64,000 nt of DNA from Plasmopara viticola (GCA_001695595.3 MBPM02000002.1:2695117-2759116), one strand, 5' to 3'; positions 10,416-23,666 are shown, numbered from the stretch's first letter. Notes: generated by a model not told the origin, from the letters alone. Numbers and translations: made by a program.

Positions 10416-11785
10416 TTTAATCCTACAAAAATGCGAACGGGAAGAACCGCACAGCAAGAGTTGATATCGACGTGATGTAGTATGCTGGAAAGATCAGTCT
10501 GCGATAAATTACGACGAGAAGCAAAGCATGATGTGTGAAGTATTGTGTACGAGGTCGAATCACGAAAATGAAGACAAGTAGAGTAAGTGCGCGGCGAACA
10601 AGCTTGGCTTTAGGAGACTAATTCCGTACATTGGCGAGAAAGAGTTAGTATTCGGGATTAGAATTGCTTTACATTTATTCGTCTCCTATTTCTTAGCTTT
10701 TAAATTGCAAGCGGCACAATTGCAGCATCATTTAGCAGTCGATCGACCATCTTGACACGATACGTATACGCACAATTTAGTCCGTGAGTGCGCTGGAACA
10801 CATGTGCATATTTCGGCTAAAGGTTTGAAAGATTGTTCGCTTGAATATTCGGACAAGTGATTGTTGGCGCAGTCAAGCGCAAGGCTACATTGAAAGCCGA
10901 ACAGGTGCCATACCGCATGCCCCATGCTGATCCCTCTATGTCTACAGTGCCGATGGTGTTACAGTTTAGACATGTGTTCGCTCATACGCGACAGCACATC
11001 GACTAAACTGCTTGACCTCACCCAGTCATTCTTTACAAAAGAAGATCAATCTTGTACGTTGCAACCTTAAGCCAAACTTTTCCTGCCGAAAATCTTGTGC
11101 GAATCTCCTTGGTAGACGGGTAAACAATCAAAGGGGAGTAAGTCGTCTTTGTCCATCGAATTAGTAAAACGAGGAGCTTTGAAGCCTTCTAGAGATAGCA
11201 TCGAGAAGTGTTATGAGGGGGGGGCGACTTGCCGAATAGCGGCGGCGCTCAGCCTAAGCAATATGAGAAACTTCGTGAGGTGTTATGACAACATTATTCT
11301 GAAGGCGAAGGTCAGTTACGATACGCGAGAGCTTTGTACTTGCTTGCAAAAGACCAAGAACCTTGTGCAACTCAGCTGGGCCCAGTGTGCGGCCCTGGGC
11401 GTGCACTGATTTCATGACCAAGGCCTCGTGTATGTGAATGTCCGTACCACTTAATTGACCAAGTATACCTGACCATCACCATGCAGCCCCAAGGGCAGCC
11501 GTTGTTCTCGGTCATGACGTTGTTTGGAAGATGCGCAAGTGCATACAAGGTATTGGCTTTGTATCGCCACCTTTGTGATCATTAACGCATCTGCCGCCGG
11601 GCACGAGCAACAAAGCCTTTTATTTAAAAAAATGCTTAAGAGCGCTGCAAGCAGACTCTTAAGTATTATAGGTAGCGTTTGCGTCCATGGGTGTTAAAGG
11701 ATTGAGTAGAAGTACCACGAAAAGTATCAAAGGAGGTATCAAGTATTGTATCAAGCATAGCACGCACGGTCATATTACTTTATGT
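10416..11785. other. Gene-poor spacer
   Basis: No recognisable coding, RNA or mobile feature. The longest ORF (11149-11409, 86 codons) has no motif I can name. Confidence 0.4.
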
Positions 11786-11796
11786 ACGATACAATC

Positions 11797-12118
11797 GAAA
11801 AGGTTGGGGTGACGCCCTCCTTCCAAGCGCGGGGGCTAAATGCTGGCGCGCTTCGGGCAGGTGCTCTCGGGCATCTGCAGGTCTCTAACGAGTCCCACCC
11901 TCGACGCGACGGTCTCCAGCACCGGGCGCCACCTGGGCTTTACCCAAGTCAGAGCAAAGCAAAAAAATGGAAGACCCTCACGACCTCGGGGCTGGCTGCA
12001 CTGCCCGCCAAACGAGACCCGACGTATGCGGACACCACTCTATGCCGTGGACTAGCCAGACTGAGCCTAGCACGTGCATAACTTGGCAACGCGATAACGT
12101 AATACATTACATTACATT
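11797..12118 (+). mobile_element. Short LINE-derived non-autonomous element, copy 1
   Basis: It consists of the LINE 5' leader (starting AAGGTTGGGGTGACG) joined directly to the last ~150 bp of the same LINE, and ends in a (ATTAC)n tail. The same leader starts the larger copy at 23.67 kb and the same 3' end closes the copies at 24.8 and 27.6 kb. It is flanked by a target-site duplication ACGATACAATC (11786-11796 and 12119-12129). No coding capacity remains, so it would depend on the parent LINE's proteins. Confidence 0.75.
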
Positions 12119-12135
12119 ACGATACAATCTTGAGC

Positions 12136-12456
12136 GCAAGGAAAAAGTTGGGGTGACGCCCTCCTTCCAAGCGCGGAGGCTAAATGCTCGCGCGCTTTGG
12201 GCAGGTGCTCTCGGGCATCTACAGGTATCTAACGAGTCTCACCCTCGACGCGACGGTCTATAGCACCAGAGCGCCACCTGGGCTCTTACCAAGTCAGAGT
12301 TAAACGAAATAATGGAAGTCCCTCACGACCTCGGTGCTGGCTGCACTGCCCGCCGAACGAGACCCGACGTATGCGGACACTACTCTATGCCGTGGACTAG
12401 CCAGACTGAGCCTTGCACGTGCATAACTTGGCAACGCGATAACGTAATACAATACA
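12136..12456 (+). mobile_element. Short LINE-derived non-autonomous element, copy 2
   Basis: Same leader plus 3' end composite as copy 1, inserted immediately behind it. It is flanked by ATACAATCTTGAGC (12122-12135 and 12457-12470). Its tail is (ATACA)n rather than (ATTAC)n. The duplication on its left overlaps that on the right of copy 1, so this is a second insertion at almost the same target rather than a tandem copy. Confidence 0.75.
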
Positions 12457-12470
12457 ATACAATCTTGAGC

Positions 12471-15400
12471 TTTTTTGTGGTGCGTTTATAACATAACAGC
12501 TTGTTTCCGATACAACATATAACACCCTATGGGTCTTTATACAGAAACCTATGGGCATCGCAATGATTCTCTTTTTTTTCTCGTTTCAAGTCTTCTCAAG
12601 ATCCGATTATTTTAAAGATACGTCGTGTTTGTGTCTACCGTGAAGGTCGACAAAGCACACAATTGGTGCGGCCAAAACATAAATTGGTCTGGGCTTATCG
12701 GTTGCCTCGAATGCGCTTTGCTACGACGCTTTATCTAGCTCATGCGCAACGGAAATTATGTGAAGGGCAAACGTATCGCGCAAGTACTGTGTGGGTGCAT
12801 CAAGACCGATATGACAAAACACGTCGATCTCAAGACCTGCTTTAAGCATGAACAGCAACAGGTAGTTGAAATCTTAGTGCGGTTTGTCAGAAAGTATCTC
12901 GCGAATTTATTACAAAGTCTTCTAGAAGCACAAAGCATCGGAGCCTCTCGTAGCAGGCAAGATAAGCTTATAGTTTTTTCTTGACACATACTTGCATGCT
13001 CACATTCGAGGACATACATGATTGTTGGACTTCTGTGCTTGAGGACAAAGCCATGTCATCTCTGGAATTTATATGCATACGCATAATAGCACATACTACG
13101 TCGTCGAACACGGCTGCCATATATATTCAACCGGACAAAGATTATAGCTTGTTACTTAAAGAAACCAGCAATTTCTTACATACAGATGTATTCGATCTTT
13201 TGCCTTGTAGATTGATTGAGCGCGACCACCTTACCTGAACATTGTCTCCCCTAGGAAAAAAGCAATTGAGTCGTGCGTATACATTTGTGATCCTGTACAT
13301 TGTTGATTTAAACTCCAACTAGGAGATGAATTTCAATTTCGACCAAACTTCAACCAAGCATTACTTGCCAGACTCGTTTGCCGACGAAAATGTCGGTGAA
13401 ATGCTTTTCTACTGTCACAAATAACCTGCAACTACTAATTATTTGAGAGCGGTGGTCAAATTGCAATAACGTCGACACTTGGAAAGTAAAAATTGATTAG
13501 AAATTGGTGGTCGCGTTGATTCTCAAAGGTTTTCGTATAAGGCGGGCCAGTATTTGTACTTTACTTTTAAAGTGACGTCTTTGGGGCTCCGATTATGAAT
13601 ATACTCTGTCTGCGACCATCAACGCAAGTATACGAACTTAAATAATATGCGCCTTAAGACTCGAAATTGGTCAAACCTTCGTTTTTAATGCTCGGTGTGA
13701 CTCCAAACTTGTGCCATTACTTAATCAATACCCCCGACCTTTAGTTTTGAGCTGACGCTGCACTCCATGTAAAGAATAGATGCATTTTTGCGGTTAAAAG
13801 TGCTACAGCTACATACACGCCACTACAAATGGCAATTGATTTTACTCTTATGAGGTCGATTAGATCACCGAGGTACGCACAAGAGGCATAATAGCCGCTT
13901 CAAATTATCACGATAATCTCGGATGAAGACTCAGGCAAGATGCCCTTAGTGCGCTCAATTTCAATTATTACGGTGCATATGTTATTTCCGGCGTGCAATC
14001 AATAATATAGGCAGCACAAGTGCGAAAATCCGCAAGCTTCGGGCTTCTGTGCAGCACCGTCAACGACCACTTATGAACACTCATGATTTGGATTAATTTG
14101 GGCACACGTTTTGGTACTTCAAAAAGGCAATTATGTTTCGGGAATGTGCGCACTTACAGCAGCTTCGCGCTGCTTTAGAGCTATGCCCTGATGTGTGGGC
14201 ACGCATATCATGTCACGCAATAGTTAAGCGTCAGTAGTCGCATATGTCGTCGTCTCCATTGCTTTGCACATATCTTCAACAGCATCAATTCGAGCTCGTT
14301 GTACTTGTTGCACAAAATTGGAAATCGATAACATCAAAAATCATTACGACTTCGAAAACGAATGTATATAAATCCATAACAGATCGCCGTCAGCTTTTTC
14401 ACACTTGATAACAAATATGCAGCCAATACATTTGTTCGAATATTCATTGCAAATAATTTATCTGACAAATTTGGTTTGTAAAGACTTAACACCTTCAGCT
14501 AGATAACCTTAATGAGCACTGTAATGAGAATTTAGCTTTTGAAATATAAAATGTCGTGTGGCCGGACGCGTTAAAGCAAATCAGTGACTCCAAGATGTCC
14601 TTTAATACTCAATGTAGACGATTCTTCCATCCCTGCATTATTGGTTGACGGAGGTGAGGAAGCAATATCTCGTTAATTGGCTTTAGAAACCTAATGGAAT
14701 GTTTAGATTCTATCGATTTTGAGCGAATTATATTAACTTTATCCCTGAAAATACAAAAATGCTTCTTGATATTGACTAGTGCTAACTTGTACGGCTTAAA
14801 TAAATTCATTCGTGATCGGATAATAAAGGAAGAACGTAGTGCCTCAATTATATCTGTCAAACTACCGCTCTTAAAACTTCTTTGGCTCGGAAAGGATGAA
14901 TACCTGATCGCAATTATATTTTGAGAACCGCAAGTAAACCTTTACTAGGTTGAAGTATTGCTAACAGTTCTTCTCTAGATCGGTGGACTGATCGAAGCAT
15001 TTGGCTACATCGATTGAGTAATGTACCATCTAATGGCTTGCATTTGAACTTGATAGTTGAGCGAAATGCTTTGACAAATTTCCGGCTGAATGTCATATGT
15101 CGGTAAAAAATATCCTTAAAGTAATCCACTTGAGGTTTGTAATCCTAGTGGTATGAATATAGCTCTGCTGGTGGTAATATTGTCTTTTGCAGTCGTTATG
15201 GTTTCCGTACACTTGACTTATTTAAATCGAAGCTTAGGTTTAGCATGAATGGTTTTGGCTTTTTAAAAGCAAACGTATTGAATCCCTTCACCATTTGTGT
15301 ATAGATGCGTAATGGCTTAACCTTTCCCGCCAATGAGTTTCATTATGTGTTTTTTTCGCTGTCGCCAGGACACAAGATGCGTGGGTATTATGTTGTATTT

Positions 15401-16740
15401 GCCGTGGTGCGTTGCTACTTCTTAGGCGTTAAGCACTCCGCCATCGGTGCGCATCTTTACCTTTTTGATTTATAATCTACCGATTTCTGCCTTTTTTATC
15501 GATCAGTTGTCAAAGTGGTTATTATTTTTATTTCGTTGCGCTCCCATGGAAGATCGTACAAATACAAACTACACCTTGCAGTCACGCACCAACTGTCTTA
15601 CAGTGCACGGCTGTAAAGTTGCAGTGTTTATCAGCATACTCGACGCAAAAAGTCAAAACACCCAGAATCCGATCGCAGTTTAGCATCTTTTGACTCAGCC
15701 TCAAATTCAATCGACAATTTGGCATTCTCCGCGGCGGTGCTAACTCTCTTCGGTTGCACGCTAAACAAAATGGTGAAGGGCTTAATACTATGTCCATGCT
15801 TTCTACACGAGTGCAGACTGCTCAGCAAACACTGTTCGATCCAAAACATCAAAATATGGTACATCAGCTTCCATCTTATTACATTCGCTAACTGGCATAC
15901 ACTTTCCATGACACCATGCGTTACTAGCTTACATGTCTATCAAGTATCGAAAACATCAAGGACTCAGATCGAGAGTTTAGCTGCAATACAAGATATCTGT
16001 CGTCTCACAAGAGTGGCTGCGTGAAGCAAGTCGTTTGAGATTTAATCATCACAACTATCATCTGCACCGCGCGCTGGTCCAGGTGTTAGCCTCTCATCAT
16101 CTAGCGTTGGAGCTTTTCACTACGTTTGGGTATCGATTAGCTTCCACACTACGGCACAGCCGTCTAAAGCATAGACCAACATCTATATTCAAGCTCTTTT
16201 TTCTCAGCGTAAATTTAGCTTACAGAAAAAAAGTTGATGAAAATCCAATTTTTCCATGGTTGAGCTCTTCGTCTAGCACTACTCAAGTCACCAGATACCC
16301 CGCGTTATTCTATATGATCCCGAGGCTTGGCTGACTGCTTGATCGAGCGTTCATTGTCCGTACAATAACCGGATACTGAAATACAACGCTTCATCAAAGC
16401 TAGCTTTCTCCATAATCCCTGAAAATCTTGACTTGACGATGGTTGAGGTTGCAACGTCCGCGTGAGTGCGTTCGATGAGCCGTAGATAGGTGCAAACTAG
16501 TTGTTACTACCTCTTTGCGTTATGCGTCATCCCCTTATACTACACTAAAGCTCAAATGTACGTTTGATATGCATGACAAGAAGAAAATGAGAATGAAATA
16601 ATATACCTTCTTTCAAATTAAATGAAAAAAAAATATATTTAAATAGAAAAAGTCTATCCAGAATGAAAAAAAAACTACCTACGACATGAAAAGCTATCAA
16701 AAATATAAAACAAAAAAATCTACCTAACTCACGAAAAAGA
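12471..16740. other. Long AT-rich gene-free stretch
   Basis: About 4.3 kb without a supported gene on either strand. Short ORFs (for example 12742-12984, 14609-14860 minus, 15447-15683) show no motif I recognise. 16.60-16.74 kb is strikingly A-rich with an irregular repeated TCTACCTA-like string and may be the end of the neighbouring MULE element. Confidence 0.4.
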
Positions 16741-16744
16741 ATAC

Positions 16745-17895
16745 TTTTATGCTGCGCATTACTGGTGCATCGACGCTTGTTATGTCCTACTTGACCACAG
16801 CTGCCGCATCAATAAACACTTCTTGGCGCGTCAATTTCTAATGTAGCATGCTGTGATTCGAATCGCTTCTTTTTAGGTCATCCTTTTCTTTTGGACGAAT
16901 TTGGTAGAGGATGGTCACTCTTTACCAGTTCACTTTTTGTCACAAATGGCTTCACTCCGAGTACTTCATCGTAGGCAAGTAGATACGTTTTGGTTGACCA
17001 CATATCACCAAATAACAATTCTGCACATGACAGCTGATCTGAAAACTTGAGTGCTGCTATGGGGTGTCGACATGAGCATTCATATCCTCCACATAACCGC
17101 ATGTGCAGGTACCACTGGTACTGTTTTCCTCAACAGCATTCTCTATTGGCTTGTTGGTTTCAATTTGGACCGACACAACGAGCGACGTAGCCGGATATGG
17201 ACATGCTTATTGTTTCCTCGTACATTTTAGACATTAAAGTGATGCAACTGGCAGCGCACCCCATTGTTTGGTCTGTCCAGTAAATTTGAGTCACTTCGTA
17301 CCGATATAGCGTTCAATTGCCATCATACAATGCAAGATCGGTATTTCACGGATGTTTTTCAGCGCGTCGTTCATGGATCCGACGTTATTGGAAGTAAGCA
17401 TTCCATATTGTGAGCATGGACTATGGGCAATGGACAACTTCCCATGGCCAACGTCAGCCATGCCTCGTGATTTAGCTTCATCAAGTCTTCTTTTTTGGCT
17501 TCGTACAATTGCCTGGTAAGTGCACGTGCTAAGCCCGATGCATGTTTCTTCAACGTCTTGTTTTTAGACTCAAGATTGAGATTCTCCATAAGGTGACGTA
17601 AGCAAAAGAAATGTGGTATCTCTTTGCCCTTTTCTTTCATTACTGGCACTAAATCCTTGTCGCGATCAGATATTACAAAGGCTGGAAGTTAAGATAAATT
17701 CTGGAACAGGATCTTGATAAACCACGCCCAAATTGCTTTAGTCTCACTGCTGACAAATGCGACTGCAACAATCTGAATCTCATTGTTAACATATTTGAAA
17801 CACGCCACCAACAGCACACCTCCAACTTTGTTCCTGAAAAAAGTGTTATCTATTGCTAGTGCCATGCCGCGTAGTGCATATGGAGCAAACGCATG
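16745..17895 (-). pseudogene. MULE (Mutator-like) transposase pseudogene
   Basis: The minus strand reads through stops as a MULE transposase. First comes LAIDNTFFRNKVGGVLLVA with its catalytic Asp (about 17850). Next are an E...W helix (SSETKAIWAWF) and a second acidic motif SDRDKDLVPVM (about 17650). C-x-x-H follows as FFCLRHLMENLNLE (about 17590). The SWIM-like zinc segment CSCRHPIAAL lies near 17060, and the end is a CCHC knuckle CGSCGQVGHNKRRC at about 16780. At least one in-frame stop (17688) and frame changes near 17400 break it. Such proteins cut and join terminal inverted repeats; I could not define clean TIRs here. Confidence 0.75.
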
Positions 17896-18208
17896 AAATT
17901 ATTGCATATAACCAATTGCTGCCCGCAGACTGTGTGCGGTAAAGTTACTATTCAAAGGCATGGATTCTCTATTATTTATTTCTTACATGTATATTTTTTG
18001 TTGCAAAAATATTTATTGCTAGGCTCTTTTTGCCTTTTCATCATTATTTGTTTTGGAGGAGTACTTTTTCCATTCAATTTATATTTTTTCCGTTCCCCCC
18101 AAGAAGAAAGGACTATTTTGAAGCTACGCTTAAAACCTTATAATGCCTTCTGGTGAATTTTATAATTCGCACAAATAAAAGATTTATTAAGTATAAACGG
18201 TGAAAGGA

Positions 18209-20042
18209 ATGGCCAGCCTAAAGCGCCCCGCACTAGCCGATAGCGCCGATCATGGTGCGTTCCCTCATTTTCCTCGTCTAATTCTTGACAACCATACACT
18301 ATGTGTCAAAACTAGCTAGAAAGTTGACAAAAAAGCAGCGTCGACGCGAGCGCAAGCAGGTTTCGTGAAACAGAAAACACCATGTTTTCGATTGGAGCTT
18401 TAACCAATCTTGAAATGTGCAGACACCCGCAGAAAAGATTGAGTATCACTACCGCATTCAAGTGCAAGAGTGCGCTCAGCAAAACGATGCGTTTCGAGCC
18501 TTAAAAGTCTACGAAGAGATGAAAAACGAGGGTGTAAAGGTTGCCCCGTACATCTACAATGTCGTGATCAATGTATGCAGCAAGGCCGATGACCCCGTAG
18601 CGTACAAGTCGGGAGCGTACAAGGTCTACCAGGATATGAAGCAGGCAAAAACCTTGATGGTACAAACGAAGAATGCCGAGTCCGACGAGCCCATGTACAG
18701 CGCCATGATTAAGCTTTGCAGCAAAGCGCAGGACTTTGAAACGTGCGAACAAATTCTTGCCGAGATGGAGGCGGCCAAGGTCGTACCGAAACTCCGGACG
18801 TTTAGTACGCTGCTCCAGATGCACAGTGACGGAGGCAATTTGGAAAAGTGCTTTTGGGTGCATGACTTGATGCTTGCACACGAGCTGAGCTTGGCCGAAG
18901 AGGACTACGTGGCGCTGCTGCGTGCATGTGTGAAAACTGGCTCGGCTTTGCGGTTTTACACTGTTTTGAACACGTTGATTGAAGAGATTTGGCAACCCAG
19001 TTTAATGACGTGGCAAGTTTTAACCGCTTGGTTTACGAGGTGCGTTTTTGCCGCGAGATCTCCGATTTATCAGATATGCTACTCATCGATCCTTCTAGTG
19101 AAGCAGCGCAAGTAAATGGGTGCAAGTGGAAAATCACCGAGGAAACAGTGACCAGTGACGGTCAGTGTTTGGAGACGGGTGACCAATTGCAATCGATCGA
19201 GCTGTCGCCGGAACAGACGACAGAGCTGCTAGCAAAGGTGCGTATTACCAAACGATGAGTGAAGTAATAGTACGGCGATTGGTTTAAAAGACTCCTTTAA
19301 CCACATTTGCACTAGATCGAAAAGCTCGTACGCACGGACGAACAGCGGAGGGCTCAATGGGACGAGTTTAAACACTGGCTCGAGGCATTTGGACCCTTTG
19401 ACGTTGTCATTGATGGCGCCAACGTGGGATACTGCAACCAGAACTTTGATGGGTGCGTGCGTCTCCTTGCATGTCCCACAAAAGTGACCATTTCTTTCGC
19501 AGCGACTAACTTGAAGTGATAACAGTGGTGGCTTTAATTACGCGCAGATTGAGCATATGATGCAGCATTACGAGACACAGAGCAAAAAGGTCTTGCTCGT
19601 GCTCCATGCGCGTCGCATTTCCGACCAACAAGTGCCAATCACGTATCGCGCGCGAGTCGCGCAATGGCGTCGGCAGCATTCCATGTTTAATTGCCAACCG
19701 GGCAACAATGACGATTGGTACTGGCTCTACGCCGCTGTCAAGCTCGGGGGACGCACGCTTATGGTCTCGAACGACGAGATGCGCGACCATCACTTTCAAA
19801 TGATTCACAACCGTGCTTTCCTTCGTTGGAAGGAACGGCATCAAGTCCATTATCAAGTGCACGGTCCTCGCGTGACGGTCGATGAGCCACTGCCGTACTC
19901 CGTGCGTCCCCAACGTGTTGGCGACACTTGGTATTTCCCTGCTTCTGACCCCACAATGAACGACAGTAACGTGTTCGAGACTGCCTCTCTTCCAGTCGCA
20001 GATCGTAAATGGCTGTGCATTCAACTTATTCGAACGGCATGA
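18209..20042 (+). CDS. PRORP: Protein-only RNase P (PRORP), six exons
   Basis: Proposed exons: 18209-18254, 18316-18359, 18423-19039, 19099-19237, 19316-19452, 19526-20042. All introns are GT-AG (59-78 nt), phases agree, and the total is 500 codons (499 aa). The enzyme removes the 5' leader of precursor tRNAs. The N-terminus is basic (KKQRRRERK), followed by PPR helical repeats (about 31-230, such as YNVVINVCSKADD). WFTSEAAQ leads into the central domain, and the NYN metallonuclease has DGANVG (Asp315), NNDDWYW (about 388-394) and SNDEMRDHHF (409-418). The protein ends KWLC. Two expected zinc ligands look changed: CLETG instead of CxxCG, and Asp where the family has His before the PxPxSV segment. 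Catalytic aspartates are retained. No obvious organelle presequence; location unresolved. Confidence 0.92.
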
Positions 20043-21270
20043 GCAATGCAAAGGGTCGTGGCTGTTTTATAGACTGTTGCACAGCGAGGACCCACTTATG
20101 CCCGTCGTTTAAAGGGCGCAGTGGCACAGTGGACAGACTTGAGCCCTCAAAAGGCAAGGTGAGGCATGTACGCCATGGATACATGTACTGGTCGCAGCGA
20201 AATGGGTGGCTACGCAAAGAAGCATCATGCGAGGAGGTCAAGTAGCCAGCAGCTCAATTTGCGTACTCACCCAACAAAACCTTTTTCTCACCAAGGGACC
20301 CATACTGAATCGTTGAGGTTTTTTTCGAAATATTACAACCGTTAAATCCAGGGGCTTACCTTTTACAATCAGCAGTGCTAGGGAATATCGCGGCTTGTGT
20401 AGCAGACAAGAAGGCGTTGTGAAACGGGAGCATACTGAGTCCGAGTTGTATGTTGGTTAAAAACTTCAGATAGATTCGTATTTCCTAAGTGGTTTACACT
20501 TGGGATTCACATGTAAACAATTTGTTTACTATGTGGCTACCTGTGTATAGATATGTAGTTTAGTAGAAGGTTCTGGGCAGCAAGACAATAGATAATATTT
20601 TAACTAGGGGAAAAAACCCTTTCTTGATTGGGGTGGGATTACTTAGTGCGCATAAGCTTTTGCGAAGGCTGTGAAGTTCAAGAGCCTTGAATTCTAACGT
20701 TTGATGACAGTTTCTTGTTTTCAGTCCACATTTTCTAGAGGCTTTCCTCAGGCAAGTAAAGTGCCAGCAATGACTAACACCGAGGCCGACATGAACTATG
20801 TTTCACCTGCAAAGTAAACTTTTACATCGTGAAATTATAGCATGTCAACTTTGTAATTTCTAGTGTGATAGCGGTAACTACATGTAACCTAATAATCCAA
20901 TAATACGGTAGCAATGGAAGATGCAGTTGCGACTTATCTATTAAAAACTAATATGGTCCGAGAGACGTCAATGTCTAATGTAGCCTCGATGTGAATATCG
21001 TCCTCAGCGTTCTTACGACGAGAGGGTTTTTTACGAGCGAGTTGCTGCAAGCCAAATTGATGTGTGTTAAAATGTTTGAAGTGGTACAATCAACGAGCCG
21101 TATCAAAAATCAAGGTGGGCTGTCCAAGGGGCAAGGAATATGTGTAATGACTCTTTTTAATCAATGTCATTGCCGTCGTAACTACCTCGATATACTTTTT
21201 TTCCTCAATGCAAGTCGCTTCTTCTTCTGAACGGCAACATCGCACGTCTTGCGACGTGGGTCTCACTCGC
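20043..21270. other. PRORP 3' flank, no gene recognised
   Basis: AT-rich sequence without a supported ORF, RNA gene or repeat. Short ORFs overlap without motifs. Confidence 0.4.
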
Positions 21271-21615
21271 AGTGCTCCATCAGGCTAAAGGGCAACCTGT
21301 AATACTTTATACTCCGCGAGCACGTCTATTCCTAGCCTTTACGAGCGCCAAGTCAACCGACCGCTTCTTTTTACCTCGACCAGATTATGGCCCCATACAA
21401 ACGCCAAGGTCTTGTTGGCCTGCCCTAACTGCCTCTCTGCAACAGACAGGCCCCCCCGTGCTCTTTCGATTGGGACACGACATACTAACCGCAAGTCTCG
21501 TTCGTAGGGTATGGACGCGGTGGCAAGAGCGAAAGGGGGAGCACTTTTCGCTTTTACTTGGAGCATTTCCAAACCGAATCAGGACCACCGACCGCGTCAG
21601 TCTGCTCGACTCGGT

Positions 21616-23052
21616 GAAGCGCTTGAGCCCACGAGCCCGCTACGTCTTGTTGCCATCCTACGGCAAGAGTATGGGCAATTCATGCACCCGTGACAGTGAG
21701 GTATTTACACGAAGAATCTTACCCGCGTGCGGTATCACGAGAGACTCATGGGTTGTATGTGCACTTGTCCCATTAGCTCCAAGTGTTGTCGACCGATAGT
21801 GCGGCGATTTTGCAACGGTACGACCGAAGGTTCTAATTCGTACCGACTTGGGCTTGTGGATGACGCTGTGTTTGTCTCGGTAGACGGACTGTCCGCGAAC
21901 AGGAAGCTGCGCGGGGTCGATGGTCGGCCCCGAACGTCGAGGTTGTTGATCTTGACACGTTATTAGAAGCTCCTTCCCCCACCGCCACCCCGAGTCGACG
22001 TCGTCGCAAAGAGTACGTCTTTTAGTATGAAATTACGTGCTTTGGCGCGCGGTTGTAACCCTTGAGTGCGCGATTTACTAGACGACAATCGCTCTCTGAG
22101 CGCTTTCACAAATCCCGTCGCCACGCAGCACGTCCACCTCGTGCCCCTTCGTTTGAAGAGCCTACTCCCCTGGCCAAGTCGCGAATGTATCGCAGTCGGA
22201 CGGAGACTGGCCGTCGTCCCGTGTTGATGCCGCCAGAGGAATCCGTGCCCATTTATCGCTCATATGAAGACCCTGGATGCCTCGCGGGCGAAATGTTTGG
22301 GTTGCAACCTTTTGATGCTGACTGTATTCTTGGCAGTCCGATCAATTCGCCCTCAGTCATTCACGCACGATGGGGAGAACCTGTGGACGATCCGGACGAG
22401 GAAAATATGTGCACGGACTTTTCTCCGAATCCATTTAAACTGGGTTTTTGTATCAATTGCATGAAGCAACACGACATTCAAGAGGATGGAGAAGTAGCGA
22501 GTGTGAAAGAGTACAAACGAATTGCTCGTCCTACGATCTCAAAGACAGCGGCCAATGCGCTGGACAATCCCAGTGCCATTCCGATCCCTAGAAGCTCCAT
22601 TACAATGCTGTCGGAGAGTGGACGAGAGAGCGACATTGATTTAGCGCAACTTTTGGCTCAGAGGAGAGACGTGCTGGCAAGATTAAACAAGCTGAACTCG
22701 CAACAAGTAAAAGTAAAGAGAGAGCAGAGTACGGGAACCATGGGACGCAGAGGCGGTGCGTGACACGATGCTGAAAACTATAGAGATGTGCTGACTAATT
22801 GAGCGATTTGGTTTCGTGTTCTTTTGTGTAGACCGCCATACGACCATCAATTTTGGAGACAACCCGCGAACAAATAATTTGCGGCGGGTTGGCTCACGAC
22901 CACCAGGATCGGGTCCGATCGTGACTCGCGGCACGTCTTCGAGTTTGGCCCAAAAACCGGCATCGACGAGCAATTTTGGGGCGTCAAAGAGTGTCAACAT
23001 GGCCTCGCGTTTGTACGACGACGAAGAGCCTGCGATGAATGTGTGGCTATAG
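21616..23052 (+). CDS. Uncharacterised multi-exon gene with a Cys pair motif (5' end not resolved)
   Basis: The 3' exons are well supported: 21884-22012, 22082-22755 and 22832-23052, with GT-AG introns 22013-22081 (GTACGT donor) and 22756-22831 in matching phase. Upstream exons ...-21754 and 21800-21829 with short introns (45 and 54 nt) keep the frame open but are tentative, and the start codon is not found. The protein is basic and Arg/Ser-rich (RRRRKERQSLSERFHKSRR). Then come an acidic middle with the motif FKLGFCINCMKQHDIQED (one CxxC pair followed by H), a coiled-coil-like segment (LAQLLAQRRDVLARLNKL) and a Ser/Gly-rich tail ending AMNVWL. I do not recognise the family. Alternative frames over 21.27-21.8 kb are also long, so part may be a pseudogene. 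Confidence 0.5.
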
Positions 23053-23655
23053 AGCTGCGGGGATCAGAATGTGAACGGGCGATAAAACGGTGAAGCCTGG
23101 ATGTATTTTCTTATAAAGTATCTGGGGGCGTGCCGTGGATGAATGCTAGAGCTCCATCTTGTACCAGTAATTTGGTGTTGCAACATGTTGCGTACTAATT
23201 GACGAGTGCAGTCAATATAGGAATTGAATCTACTGCAATAGATTCAATGAAACAAGTGACGATGAATACACAAGAGCTCGGGATCTCCGAGAGGAAGAGA
23301 GAAACGAGGTTTTTAAAGCAGCTTTACTTGACAGGCTGACGCGAGACGCGAGTAAATAATGTAATATGAGCGAGCAACATAATCTTATTGCTTTTTATTG
23401 TAATAAATGACTGCTATCTACAATACTATTGGCGGGAATTATTGCAGTTTTGGCTGGAATCCAATCCCCGCAAGCAGCCTGCTAAAAACGTTACGTAAAC
23501 GCCGAGTACAACAGTACGAGACCGTCGACGTGGTAAAAGGCTCATCTGTTGCCTTTCCATTGGTGTCACGTTGTCTTTGTTGGCATTAAGCGCTTGGTGA
23601 TAGAAGAGGAGTTTTCTTTAGCAAACTATCTTTCGATTGGCAATTTAACATCATT
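23053..23655. other. Spacer, no gene seen
   Basis: No feature supported between the uncharacterised gene and the LINE derivative; one 60-codon ORF (23407-23589) has no motif. Confidence 0.4.
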
Positions 23656-23666
23656 AAATAGTGCTA

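Noticed and set aside
16600..16745. A-rich TCTACCTA-like repeats as a MULE terminal inverted repeat
   Set aside because: No matching inverted partner beyond 17.9 kb was convincing by eye; left as a possibility only.
18989..19258. ORF reading MATQFNDVASF as the PRORP continuation
   Set aside because: A 59-nt GT-AG intron (19040-19098) joins exon 3 to WFTSEAAQ in phase and matches the family better.
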